NCBI RefSeq assembly: GCF_900070365.1 | Contig: NZ_LN850107.1 | Coordinates: 4,960,001 to 5,024,000, forward strand | Direction: 5' to 3' | Length of the DNA stretch: 64,000 nucleotides | Source: Alloactinosynnema sp. L-07 | GTDB taxonomy: Bacteria; Actinomycetota; Actinomycetes; Mycobacteriales; Pseudonocardiaceae | Part shown: in pieces, positions 40,628-52,243 of the stretch | How positions within the stretch are numbered: the first letter of the stretch is position 1 | Layout: each line of letters begins with the position of its first letter | The notes under the pieces: model-generated | Databases searched by the model: none | What the model saw: only the letters and a program-made list of their open reading frames with translations | Told to the model about the DNA's origin: nothing | Position numbers and translations under genes: made by a program

Positions 40628-43435
40628 TCAGACCAGGACGCGGACGAGGTCGCGGCGGCCCGCGATGCCGAGCTTGGTGTAGATCCGGCCGAGGTGGTTC
40701 TCCACGGTCTTCGGGCTGACGAACAGCTCTTGGGCGATCTCCCGGTTGCCCCGGCCGGTGACGGCGAGGTCGGCCACCCGCCGCTCGCTGGCGGTCAGCG
40801 CGTCCAGCCCACCGAACACCGGTCGGCGCGGCCGGTCCCCCAGCGCCTCCAGCACGGTGACCGCGCGGGCGCGCAGGACCGGGGAGCCGCAGACGGCGGC
40901 CAGGTCGGCGGCCTGGTTCAGCGGTTCGCGGGCCTCGGTCCGCCGCCGGGACACCCGCAGAACCTCGCCGAGATCGACGAGCGTGCGGGCCAATTCCAAC
41001 CGGGACGGCGCGCCGCGCAGCACCTCCACGGACTCGGTGAGCAGGTCGAGCCGCTGTTCGGGGTCGGCGTGGGCGCACAGGCGCAGCGCGATCCCCACCT
41101 CGGTCGGCGCGCCCCAGCGGCGGGCGATGGCGACGAGTTCCTCGGCCAGGCGCAGTGCCTCGGCGGGCTCGCCGAGCAGCATCAGCGCCCGGATCGCGGG
41201 CACCCGCCAGGAAACCGATGACGGGTCGAAGCCCGCCGACGCCAGTTCGTCGCGCTGCTGATAGGCCATTCTGCGGGCCAGTTCGGCGTCGCCCGCGGCG
41301 AGGGCGAGGGTGGCGCGGGCCTCGTGCAGCCAGATCGTCGGGATGATCCGCGGCGCGTCGGCGTGCTCGGCGTCGAACCTGGCCAACACCGAGGCGGCGC
41401 CGTCGAGGTCCCCGCGCTCGATGGCGCTGTAGGCGGCGAATTGGGTCGCGGTCGCCCGCAGCGCGGTCACCGTCGGGCTGGGATCCTCGTTCGCGGCCGC
41501 GGCGAGCGTGCTCTCGGCCTCGGCCTCCGTCGAGCCCACGTTGCCCTGACGCCAGTTCAGCAACACCGACACGTTGGCCACCATGGCGAACTCGACCGGC
41601 GAGCCGTGCGCGCGCACCCGCTGCTGCGCGCGGGCCACCTCCCGCCCGGCGGTGTTGACATCGTCGGCCATGATCAGCGCGAGCATGGCCACCACCCAGG
41701 CGACCATCGCGTCGGTGCTGCCCGCCGCGTCGTCGAGGTAGGCACCGTCGGACAGCGCGCGCCGGGCGATGGCGGCGACCTGGTCGGCGGGCCACACCTC
41801 GTAGCGGCCGGTCTGGGCCACCAGTCCGAGCAGGGTGCGCTCGTCCGGGGTCTCCCCTGGCAGGTCCGCGTACCCGGCCAGGTGCGCCGAGCTGGCCTGG
41901 CGCAGGCCGGGAACGAACGAGCGGATCACGGCGAGGCGGGCCTGCAGGTGCATCCGCCCGGCCTCCCGCGCACCGGCCGGGCGCGCGGCTATCGCGGCGG
42001 TCAGCTCGTCGGCGGCGGCCTCCGGACCGTCGATGAGCACGGTGGCCGACGCGGCGGCGGCGATCAGCTCGGCGTCGGGGAGTCCGGCCGCGGCGGCGCG
42101 CAGCTGGACGCGCGCCTCGACCGCGGCGCCTGTGCGTAGCAGCGCCCGGCCCCACTCCGCTCGCACCGCGGGGTCCTGCGGACACTCGTCGACGGCGCGG
42201 GCCAGGTGCGTCGCCGCCGTCGCGGCGTCGCCCGCCGCGAGCAGCGCCGCCGCGGCGGACCGCAGCACGTCCGCGGCGTCGGGCAGGGTGCCTCTGGGTG
42301 CGTTGACCAGGTGCGCGGCGACCCGGTCGGCGGGCGCGTTGGCCGCGGTGAGCGCGATGGCCGCGCGGGCGTGCAGTGCCGCTCGGGCGAGCGGACCGAG
42401 TTCGGCGAGGACGGCCTCGCGCACCACGGGGTGCTGGAACACCAGGTGGTCGCCGTCGTCGGCCAGCACGTGCCCGGCGACGAGTGCGGCCACGGCGGCG
42501 GGCAGGTCGGCCGGGTCCAGGTCGGCGACCGACCCGGTCAGCCAGGGGTCGATGCCCTGACCGAGCACCGCGGCGGCCCTGGCCAGCCGGATCGCCGGGT
42601 CGGGGAGCCTGCCCAGCGCCGCCCGGAAGACCGTGCTCGGCCCAAGGCCCGCGATCCGCGCGCCGGTCGCGGGGTGGTCGGGGTCGAGTCCGAGCGCGTC
42701 GACCTCGTCGAGCAGGACCGTGGCCAGGAACGGGTTGCCGCCGCTGGCCTCGTGCAGCGCGGCGGCCACCTCGGCGGCGGGCGCGGGGCCGCGGGCGGCG
42801 GCGAACTCGGCGAGGGCGTCGCGGGTCAGCGGGCGCGGGTGGATCCGCTCCGCCTGCCGCGACACGCTCATCTGGGCCAGCGGACCGGAGTTCGCCTCCA
42901 GCGGCCGGGTCGCCACCACCAGCGCGATCGGGAGGTCGGCGATACGGCGGGAGAGATAGTCGAGGAACCGCAGCGATGGCACGTCGGCCCACTGGGCGTC
43001 GTCCACGGTGATCAGCAGCGGCCGGGTGGACGACAGGTCGACGGCGACCCACCAGAGCGCGTGCAGGGCTCTGGCCAGCTCGGCCTCGCTGGGATCGGCG
43101 GCGGCCGCGTCGAGCGCGTCAAGCGCCGCCCCGGACGGCCCGGCCAGGATGGCCGCGCGGGTGCCGCCGGAGTAGCGGGAGACCGAACGCTCGACGAGCT
43201 GCCGGATGACACCCCAGGCCATCGCCGCCTCAAGCGCGTCCCCGACCGCCTGGAGCCTGCCGAACCCACGCGCCTTGGCCAGGTCCCGGCATTCGCGCAC
43301 CAGCCGGGTCTTGCCGATCCCGGCGGTGCCCTCGACGACGAGCACCCGGCCTTCGCCAGCCGCGGCGGAGTCCAGCGTCGCGGTGATCCGATCGAGTTCC
43401 CGGTCCCGCTCCAGGGTCAGGTCCTCGTGGTTCAC
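40628..43435 (-). CDS. Large LuxR-family (LAL-type) ATPase regulator
   Basis: 935 aa from GTG 43435, which follows TATGAT by 6 nt. The N-terminal STAND-type ATPase has Walker A in VLVVEGTAGIGKTRLVREC and Walker B in PLLITVDDAQWAD. A long TPR-like helical middle of ~500 residues follows. The C-terminus is a LuxR helix-turn-helix: LTASERRVADLAVTGRGNRE, then IAQELFVSPKTVENHLGRIY. LAL proteins couple ATP binding to control of carbon or secondary metabolism genes. It lies 20 bp downstream of the VHL-like kinase gene and on the same strand, so the two may be linked in one regulatory unit. Confidence 0.92.
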   Translation of the reverse strand: MNHEDLTLERDRELDRITATLDSAAAGEGRVLVVEGTAGIGKTRLVRECRDLAKARGFGRLQAVGDALEAAMAWGVIRQLVERSVSRYSGGTRAAILAGPSGAALDALDAAAADPSEAELARALHALWWVAVDLSSTRPLLITVDDAQWADVPSLRFLDYLSRRIADLPIALVVATRPLEANSGPLAQMSVSRQAERIHPRPLTRDALAEFAAARGPAPAAEVAAALHEASGGNPFLATVLLDEVDALGLDPDHPATGARIAGLGPSTVFRAALGRLPDPAIRLARAAAVLGQGIDPWLTGSVADLDPADLPAAVAALVAGHVLADDGDHLVFQHPVVREAVLAELGPLARAALHARAAIALTAANAPADRVAAHLVNAPRGTLPDAADVLRSAAAALLAAGDAATAATHLARAVDECPQDPAVRAEWGRALLRTGAAVEARVQLRAAAAGLPDAELIAAAASATVLIDGPEAAADELTAAIAARPAGAREAGRMHLQARLAVIRSFVPGLRQASSAHLAGYADLPGETPDERTLLGLVAQTGRYEVWPADQVAAIARRALSDGAYLDDAAGSTDAMVAWVVAMLALIMADDVNTAGREVARAQQRVRAHGSPVEFAMVANVSVLLNWRQGNVGSTEAEAESTLAAAANEDPSPTVTALRATATQFAAYSAIERGDLDGAASVLARFDAEHADAPRIIPTIWLHEARATLALAAGDAELARRMAYQQRDELASAGFDPSSVSWRVPAIRALMLLGEPAEALRLAEELVAIARRWGAPTEVGIALRLCAHADPEQRLDLLTESVEVLRGAPSRLELARTLVDLGEVLRVSRRRTEAREPLNQAADLAAVCGSPVLRARAVTVLEALGDRPRRPVFGGLDALTASERRVADLAVTGRGNREIAQELFVSPKTVENHLGRIYTKLGIAGRRDLVRVLV

Positions 43436-43441
43436 CGGAGG

Positions 43442-43447
43442 ATCATA
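43442..43447 (-). promoter_or_regulatory. -10 box of leaderless promoter, LuxR-type regulator
   Basis: TATGAT on the minus strand is 6 nt before GTG 43435 and is a near-consensus -10 box, with no ribosome site. Confidence 0.5.
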
Positions 43448-43455
43448 GCCGGCCG

Positions 43456-44970
43456 CTATTCGACGATGACCTGCCGCTGATACCGGAAGACGGACAGGCA
43501 GCCGTTGGCGTTGCGCACGCCCCACCAGCCGCCGTCCGCGGTGCGGCCGTTGAAGGTCTCGCCTGCCGCCAGCTGGTACCAGGGCCGCCACACACCCGCT
43601 GTGTCCAAGTAGTCCAAGGTCAGCGCTTGGTCTGTCCGGTTGGCGACGGTGAACACGACCTCGGGGCCGAGGCTGCTCGGCGGGAGCTGGTTGGTGCACT
43701 GGTAGAAGTCGCCAGTGCCCCGGACACGCGGGGCGGTGGGGCGCGTCGTGGGACGCGTTGTCGTGGTGCGCGTTGTCGTGGGACGCGTCGTCGTGGGACG
43801 CCTCGACGTGGTCGTCGTGGTCTCGGTGGTGGTGGTCCTGGTCGCGGTGGTCGTCCGGGTAGTCGTCGGCCGGGTCGCGATGGATTTCGTCGTGGTGGCG
43901 ACCGGCGTGGTGGTCACGGTCGAGCCCCCGATCCCGCCCTGCCGGTTGAGCAGCACGCTCAGCCAGACTCCCGCGCCTGCGGAAAGCAGGATGGCGGCGG
44001 CCACGACCCACGGCAGGACCCGCGAGCGGCTGCGGGGCGGCGGGGCGGGCGCCACGAAGTAGGGGTAGGCGGGCGGATCGGGCAGGCCCAGCTTGGTCGG
44101 GTCGGGTGGCCGATCGGGTCGCGGCGGGGACATCACGGCACCGCTGAGCGCGCGACGGGCCGCGTCGGCCAGCGCACCCGCGGTGGGGAAACGGTCGTCG
44201 GGGGACTTGGCCATGCCGATGGCAACGGTCGTGTCGAAACCCGGCGGGAGGTCCGGGCGCAGGACCGTGGGCAGCGGCGGCGGGAGCGACAGGTGCGCGT
44301 GGATCAGGGCGGGCAGGTCGGCGCAGACGAACGGCTTGGTCGCGGTGAGCGCCTCGTAGAGCAGGCAGGCCAGGGAGTAGACGTCCGACCGGGCGTCGGC
44401 CCGCCCGCTGGCGAACCGCTCCGGCGACATGTAGTCCATCGTGCCGATGGCCATGCCCGTCCTGGTCAGGCTGGTGGTGCCGGTGGTGCTTCGAGCGATG
44501 CCGAAATCCAGCAGGTAGACATAGTCGGCGCCGTCGACGGTGGACACCAGGACGTTGGACGGCTTCACGTCGCGGTGCACCAGGCCCGCCGCGTGCGCGG
44601 CACCGAGGGCGAGCGCGACCTGGCCGATGATCGTGACCGCGCGGGCCGCGCCCAGCGGCCCGTGCGCGAGCAGCTTGTCGAGGTCTTGGCCGGGCAGCAG
44701 CGGCATGTCCAGATAGAGCTGGCCGTCGATCTCGCCGAAGGAGTTGATCGGCACCACGTGCGGCGCCTGGAGCCTGCTGAGCAGCTCGGCCTCCCGCCGA
44801 AACCGCGCCCGGAACTCATCGTCGCCTGCCAGGTCGGCGGGCAGCACCTTCACCGCGACATCGCGCTGTAGCACCGTGTCGTAGGCGCGGTAGACGTCCC
44901 CCATCCCACCTCGTCCGAGCAGCCCGTCGAGCCGGTACCGCCCGAACTGCTGCCCTTCGGCGTCGGACAT
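43456..44970 (-). CDS. Membrane Ser/Thr protein kinase with VHL-like extracellular domain
   Basis: 504 aa. The kinase domain (residues ~10-270) has LLGRGGMGDVYRAYD, the Lys in VAVKVLP, the catalytic loop VHRDVKPSNVLV, DFG in YLLDFGIA, and SPE in YMSPERF. All catalytic residues are present. A juxtamembrane stretch, a transmembrane helix (VLPWVVAAAILLSAGAGVWL) and a Thr/Arg-rich linker follow. The last ~85 residues read VVFTVANRTDQALTL, then YLDTAGVWRPWYQLAAGE, then GGWWGVRNANGCLSVFRY. The order (NR, D-x-x-G, Y-x-L-x-x-G, W, G-x-L-x-V-F) resembles the beta domain of the VHL protein. It probably senses an extracellular ligand and signals inward. Confidence 0.87.
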   Translation of the reverse strand: MSDAEGQQFGRYRLDGLLGRGGMGDVYRAYDTVLQRDVAVKVLPADLAGDDEFRARFRREAELLSRLQAPHVVPINSFGEIDGQLYLDMPLLPGQDLDKLLAHGPLGAARAVTIIGQVALALGAAHAAGLVHRDVKPSNVLVSTVDGADYVYLLDFGIARSTTGTTSLTRTGMAIGTMDYMSPERFASGRADARSDVYSLACLLYEALTATKPFVCADLPALIHAHLSLPPPLPTVLRPDLPPGFDTTVAIGMAKSPDDRFPTAGALADAARRALSGAVMSPPRPDRPPDPTKLGLPDPPAYPYFVAPAPPPRSRSRVLPWVVAAAILLSAGAGVWLSVLLNRQGGIGGSTVTTTPVATTTKSIATRPTTTRTTTATRTTTTETTTTTSRRPTTTRPTTTRTTTTRPTTRPTAPRVRGTGDFYQCTNQLPPSSLGPEVVFTVANRTDQALTLDYLDTAGVWRPWYQLAAGETFNGRTADGGWWGVRNANGCLSVFRYQRQVIVE

Positions 44971-45001
44971 ACCCTGAAAGTCGGCGCGCGGGCGGATGTC
45001 G

Positions 45002-45992
45002 CTACATCGGTGTGGGCTGGTCGCCGAACGCTTTGAGGATCTGCTCAGCGGCCAGCGTCGGCGTCAGCGTCCCGCTCTTGACCTGCTTCTCCAGGTCCGG
45101 GGCCAGAGCGCGCACCGCTGGATGGCTGTGCAGGCTGCCCAGCAGGGTGTCGGTGACCATCTGCCACGTCCAGTCGACCTGCTGCCGCCGTCGCTTCGCC
45201 GCCAGCTCACCGGACTCCGACAAGGTCTTGTGGTGCAGCTCGATCTGCTCCCACAGCGTGTCCAGCCCCAGGTTCTCCATGCCGCTGCAGGTCAGCACGG
45301 GCGGATTCCACGCGCCCTCGGGCGCGCGCAGCAGCCGCAGGGCGCCTGCCAGTTCACGGGCGGCCTTCTGCGCCTCGCGGGTGTGGTCGCCGTCGGCCTT
45401 GTTGACCGCGATGACGTCGGCCAGCTCCAGCACGCCCTTCTTGATGCCCTGCAGCTGATCACCCGTTCGGGCCAGGGTGAGAAACAGGAAGCAGTCGACC
45501 ATGTTGGCCACGGTGACCTCGGACTGCCCGACGCCGACGGTCTCGACCAGCACGATGTCGAATCCCGCCGCCTCCATCAGCACGATGGTCTCGCGGGTGG
45601 CCTTGGCGACCCCGCCGAGCGTGCCGGAGGTCGGTGATGGCCGGATGAAGGCCGCCGGGTCGACCGCGAGCCGCTGCATCCGGGTCTTGTCACCCAGGAT
45701 GCTGCCGCCGGTCCTGGTCGAGGACGGGTCGACGGCGAGCACCGCGACCCGGTGACCGGCGGCGGTCAGGTTCGAGCCCATGGCGTCGATGAAGGTCGAC
45801 TTGCCGACGCCGGGGACGCCGGTGATGCCGACCCGGTGCGCGCCGCCCGCGTGCGGCAGCAGCTCGACCAGCAGCTCTTGGGCGAGCGCGCGGTGGTCGG
45901 CCCGCTTGGACTCGACCAGCGTGATCGCCCGCGAGAGCAGCCCTCGGTCGGCGGCGAGCACACCTTTGGCGTACTCGCCGACATCAATCTTT

Positions 45993-46000
<8 letters not shown>
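45002..46000 (-). CDS. meaB: Methylmalonyl-CoA mutase chaperone GTPase
   Basis: 332 aa from TTG 46000, overlapping the mutB stop by 8 bp. The G1 loop is [18 protein letters not shown], and [18 protein letters not shown] carries the switch region. [19 protein letters not shown] is the G3-type segment, and NKADGDH the G4 motif. It uses GTP hydrolysis to protect and reload methylmalonyl-CoA mutase with adenosylcobalamin. The operon order mutA-mutB-meaB makes the role clear. A run of acyl-CoA genes lies nearby. Confidence 0.95.
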
Positions 46001-48244
<2,244 letters not shown>

Positions 48245-48248
<4 letters not shown>

Positions 48249-50035
48249 GCGTTGACTCCCAACGTCTCCAGGGTACCGCGCAGGACGGCGAGCGCGTCGC
48301 AGCCCGCGTAGACGTTTCCGTCCACTCCGGACAGTTCGACCCGGCCCGCGAGCAGGATCTTGGCGGCGTTCAGCTGCTCGATGGCGGCAGGGCCGTCGGC
48401 GGCGTAGGACTTGTCGCTGCCGCACAGGCAGGCGACGGTGGCACCGCTGGCGGCGAAGCCCTCCGGCGGGCCCGCGATGGTCTCGATGCCGCCCGCCTGG
48501 AACAGGTTGGCGGCAAAGGTCGCGCGGCCGGTGTGGGCGGCGACTGGGCCGAGGGTGGCGAGATAGATCCGGGGGCGAGCGCCGGTCTCGGCGAGCACAC
48601 GGTCGGACCGGTCGCGCAGTTCCTCGTAGGCCTCGGCGTAGCGAACCACCGGCAGGCCACCGGACGGCGCGGCGGGCTCAGGAGCACGGGTGATCGGCTT
48701 CTCGGCCAGGTTGGGGAACTCGCTGACGCCGGTGAGGGCGTCCTTGCGAGTCGCCAGGTTGGCCGACCGGGCCTCCCAAGTCGCGGCGAGCCGGTCGGAG
48801 ATGACGCCGGTGTCGAGCGCGGCGACGATCCCGCCCGCGCGCTCGATCTCGGTGAACCAGTCCCAAGCGGTGCGAGCCAGGTCGTCGGTGAGCCGCTCGA
48901 CGAACCAGGAGCCACCGGCCGGGTCGATCACACCGGCCAGTTTGGACTCTTCCAGCAACACCGACTGCGTGTTCCGCGCGATGCGGCGGGCGAAGCCATC
49001 GGGCAGGCCCAGCGCGGCGTCGAACGGAAGCACGGTGACCGCGTCCGCACCGCCGACCCCGGCCCCGAAACAGGCCAGCGTTGACCGCAGCATGTTCACC
49101 CACGGATCACGCTTGGTGTACATCGCGGGCGAGGTGACCGCGTGCTGCCGCTGCGGAGCCGCGAACCCGCTGACCTCGGCTACCCGCGCCCACAGGCGGC
49201 GCGCGGCGCGGAACTTGGCGATGGTGAGGAACTGGTCAGCCGTGGCGGCATAGCGGAACTCAAGCCGCGCGGCGGCCTTCTCGACCGGGAGCCCAGCGGC
49301 GGTGAGCGCGCGCAGGTAGGTGACCCCGGCTGCGATGGACGCGCCCAACTCCTCGGCGTCCGACCCGCCCGCCTGATGGAACGGAAGCCCGTCGACCACG
49401 ATCGAACGCAGCGCCGGGTACTCAGCCGCTTTGACGGCCAGCTGAGCGGCAGCGGCGAGGTCGGCTCCAGCGGCGGTGCGGGCGTGATGGCCGATCGGAT
49501 CGAGACCCAGATTGCCCTTGACCTCGCCGTTCGGGATGCCCTTCTCGGCGTGAATCCGCAGCAGCTCCTCGGCGGCCTCGATATCGCCGTCGAGCGTGAC
49601 TGGGGCCAGGTCGAGATAGACGTCCTGGAGGACGTGGGCAAGCGCGTCGGCCGGGACGGAGAGCCAGAGGGAGGTGACGCCGTTCTCCAGATCGGCGAGA
49701 ACGGCCTTCCGGGTCACCTCGGGATCGGGGTCGGCGTGCCGCTGGCGGACATCCCACCCAGTCGTCACCCCACCTTGCGGTGTGCCCCCGCGCACATAGG
49801 GCGGCAAACCGGGAAACCCGGCAGCGGGAGCGGACTCGGCGGCGGTGTAGAGCGGCTGCAGGACGATGCCGTCATAGGTGGTGGTGGCCAGCAGCGACTC
49901 GACGGGCCCGTCGAAGTCCTCGGGCACCACCCCCGACTTGCGCAGCACACCGCCCACAAGTTCCTGCCACTGCTCCCACCCGGCGTCGGGGAACTCGCCC
50001 GCCAGGACCAGCTCATGCGCGGAGGGGGATGTCAT
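48245..50035 (-). CDS. mutA: Methylmalonyl-CoA mutase small (beta) subunit
   Basis: 596 aa from ATG 50035, preferred over an upstream GTG because TAGCAT lies 8 nt before it. It is a paralogue of MutB with the same barrel, but the C-terminal cobalamin domain lacks the D-x-H-x-x-G motif seen in MutB, as expected for this non-catalytic subunit. It dimerises with MutB. It starts the operon mutA-mutB-meaB. The region upstream, to 50503, has no gene and holds a palindromic repeat. Confidence 0.95.
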
Positions 50036-50043
50036 GCCCAGAA

Positions 50044-50049
50044 ATGCTA
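50044..50049 (-). promoter_or_regulatory. -10 box of leaderless promoter, mutA operon
   Basis: TAGCAT on the minus strand is 8 nt before ATG 50035 and no ribosome site is seen. Confidence 0.4.
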
Positions 50050-50247
50050 CGGAAACCACGCCTCAACACCAGGCGAGGACGTTGTGAGGCTAATCGCCAT
50101 TCACACACTTGCCCGCATTGGATTGAGACAGAACGTCCCCGCCCCACCCACACCCCAGCCGCACCCAAGCCCCCACTCAAGCCCCCCACTCAAGCCCCGC
50201 CCGAGCCCTCCCCACCCCCACTCAAGCCGCACCCGCCGCCTGAGCAG

Positions 50248-50400
50248 CATCGGGTGAAGGTGGGCGATCACGCTTTGTCCGGGGGGACGGCGGCCCCTAA
50301 GCTGCCTGGCGTGTGGGGTGCCCTTCCGCCCACGCTTTCTCCCCACAGGGGCCGTCGTAGGGGCCCCGGGCAAAGCGTGATCGCCCACCTTCACCCGATG
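50248..50400. repeat. 153-bp palindromic element with perfect 30-bp inverted ends
   Basis: The 30 bases at 50248-50277 and at 50371-50400 are perfect reverse complements. Inside, GACGGCGGCCCCT-type and AGGGGCCGTCGT-type segments extend the stem with a bulge, and GCGTG/CACGC forms a smaller inner hairpin. The element has no reading frame. Its layout is like a MITE or REP-type mobile element; no target duplication of more than a few bases is obvious. Whether it is dispersed in the genome cannot be seen from one window. Confidence 0.8.
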
Positions 50401-50407
50401 GTGCGAA

Positions 50408-50446
50408 CCCAACCACCGGGCCCAACCACCGGGCCCAACCACCGGA
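50408..50446. repeat. Three tandem 13-bp repeats
   Basis: CCCAACCACCGGG occurs at 50408-50420 and 50421-50433 and, with a final A, at 50434-50446. It adjoins the palindromic element and precedes the kinase gene. Confidence 0.75.
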
Positions 50447-50502
50447 CCGAGCGCCGAAGAACCTCACCCCACCACCACGCCACTTTCCGCGACAATGGTC
50501 GA

Positions 50503-52191
50503 ATGTCCACCCAGGATCCCCCACAACGCCTGGTCGGCGGCCGATACCGGCTGCGAACAGTGCTCGGCCAGGGATCCATGGGCACCGTCTGGGCCGCCTA
50601 CGACGAACACCTCCACCGCCCAGTGGCGGTCAAACAAGTCCGCCTGGACCCAGGCATCCCCCAACGCGAAGCCGACGAACTCCGCGAACGCACCCTCCGC
50701 GAAGCCCGAGCCATCGCCGTCGTCTCACATCCCAACGTCATCACCCTGCACGACGTGGTCCGCGAAGACGGCGAGCCCTTCGTCGTCATGGAATTCCTCC
50801 CAGCCACCAGCCTCGCCCAGATCCTGCGCGCCAATGGCCCCCTGGACGCGACCCAAGCCGCCGTCGTCGGCGACGCCATCGCGGCCGGTCTGCAAGCAGC
50901 GCACGAGGCGGGAATCACACACCGGGACGTCAAGCCGGGCAATGTCCTGGTCACCGCCGACGGCCGGGTCAAGCTCACCGACTTCGGCATCGCCCGCAAC
51001 GTCGCCGAGCGGACGCTGACCCGGACCGGGATCATGCTCGGCTCCCCCGCCTACATCGCCCCCGAGGTCGCCTCCGGCTCGGAGGTCTCCCCGGACGCCG
51101 ACCTATGGGGCCTCGGCGCGACCCTCTGGGCGGCGGTCGAGGGGCGGGCACCGTACGACCCGGAGGGCGCGGTGCTCGACATCGTTACCGAGGTCGTGCA
51201 CGGCGAGATCCCCGAACCCACCGTCGACGGCCCGCTGCGCGAGGTGATCACCGCGCTGATGGTGCGCGACCCGGCGGCGCGGATGTCGCTGCGGACGGTC
51301 CGGGAGCGGTTGCACGAGTTGCAGCCGATGCCCGGTACCGCCGTGTTCGCCGACCTGCGCACCGACCTGCCCCACTCGCCGGACCCGACGCTCGCCGAGA
51401 CCACCGACCCGACCGCCCCGGCCATCGCCGCCCCGGCTGACCCGGTGTCCTCGGCCAGCGCACCGCTCGCGCCGGTGCCGGGGCCATTGCCCTTCATCGA
51501 GCCCGACGAGCCGCGGGGCCGGTCGCCGTGGGCGGCGGTGGTCGCCGTGGTGGCCGCGGTGGTGCTCTTCGCGGGCGCCGCGGCGGGCGGGTTCGCGCTG
51601 ACGAGGTTCGTCGGCGGCCAGCCGGTTCGCCCGCTGTCCCACGCCCAGGCGTCGCAGGCCTCCGCGCCGGTCCGCGACGTCGAGATCCGCACCGCCGACG
51701 CGTCGACGCTGGCCGGTGAGCAGGGGGGCGGCTTCTCGCTGCCGGTGCCGAGCGACTGGGTGAAGTTCGTCGAGCAGCGGGTGACCAAGACGCTGCCCAA
51801 CAGCACGCGGGTGCACTGGGTCGCCCCGGACGGCACGTCGGAGCTGGTGGTGGAGCGGTTCCCGGTCTTCTACCCGAAGCACACGGCGGACGAGTACCTC
51901 ACGGTGCTGGCGCGGCGCGCGCCCGGATATCGGCTGGTGGGCACCACCCCGATCGACGGCTCGACCGACCCGGAGCCCGGTGTGCAGGTGACCTACCGGA
52001 CCGTCGACGTCGCCGACGACGCGCCTGGCAGGCCCGCGACCACCGACGTCAACCGGGCGACGTTCGCCAACGTCCTGCCGATCGGCACCGACCTGTGGGT
52101 GGTCAGCCTGACGGTGCCGATCGAGCAGGAGGACTCCGGCAAGCGCGGGCTGTTCACCCGCACCGTGCCGGAGTTCCGCGCCACCGGCTGA
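50503..52191 (+). CDS. Membrane Ser/Thr protein kinase
   Basis: 562 aa from ATG 50503; earlier in-frame codons lie in the repeat-rich non-coding region. The kinase domain has VLGQGSMGTVWAAYD, the Lys in VAVKQVRL, the catalytic loop THRDVKPGNVLV, DFG in LTDFGIA, and APE in YIAPEVA. A Pro/Ala-rich linker and one transmembrane helix (AAVVAVVAAVVLFAGAAAG) follow. The outer part (~180 residues: GGGFSLPVPSDWVKF, then VERFPVFYPKHTADEYL) is a compact domain that I do not recognise. The substrates are unknown. The MerR regulator gene downstream is convergent. Confidence 0.9.
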   Translation: MSTQDPPQRLVGGRYRLRTVLGQGSMGTVWAAYDEHLHRPVAVKQVRLDPGIPQREADELRERTLREARAIAVVSHPNVITLHDVVREDGEPFVVMEFLPATSLAQILRANGPLDATQAAVVGDAIAAGLQAAHEAGITHRDVKPGNVLVTADGRVKLTDFGIARNVAERTLTRTGIMLGSPAYIAPEVASGSEVSPDADLWGLGATLWAAVEGRAPYDPEGAVLDIVTEVVHGEIPEPTVDGPLREVITALMVRDPAARMSLRTVRERLHELQPMPGTAVFADLRTDLPHSPDPTLAETTDPTAPAIAAPADPVSSASAPLAPVPGPLPFIEPDEPRGRSPWAAVVAVVAAVVLFAGAAAGGFALTRFVGGQPVRPLSHAQASQASAPVRDVEIRTADASTLAGEQGGGFSLPVPSDWVKFVEQRVTKTLPNSTRVHWVAPDGTSELVVERFPVFYPKHTADEYLTVLARRAPGYRLVGTTPIDGSTDPEPGVQVTYRTVDVADDAPGRPATTDVNRATFANVLPIGTDLWVVSLTVPIEQEDSGKRGLFTRTVPEFRATG

Positions 52192-52243
52192 CGGGCGATC
52201 GTCGAACAATCCCCTCGTTGGACAATCCCCTTGTTGAACAATC

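Larger units (their letters stand above)
50036..50502. other. 467-bp gene-free region between mutA and a kinase gene
   Basis: No convincing gene on either strand. From about 50140 to 50235 the plus strand is C-rich with recurrences of CCCACTCAAGCC and related units. The rest holds a 153-bp palindromic element (50248-50400) and three 13-bp tandem repeats (50408-50446). The mutA promoter sits at its left end and the kinase promoter at its right end. Confidence 0.7.

Noticed and set aside
50036..50247. Cobalamin riboswitch before the mutase operon
   Set aside because: No B12-box or stem pattern is visible, and the mutA start seems leaderless with a -10 box 8 nt away.
50101..50502. N-terminal extension of the kinase gene at 50503
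   Set aside because: An in-frame extension exists but passes through C-rich repeats and the palindrome, giving low-complexity residues; the kinase fold starts after 50503.
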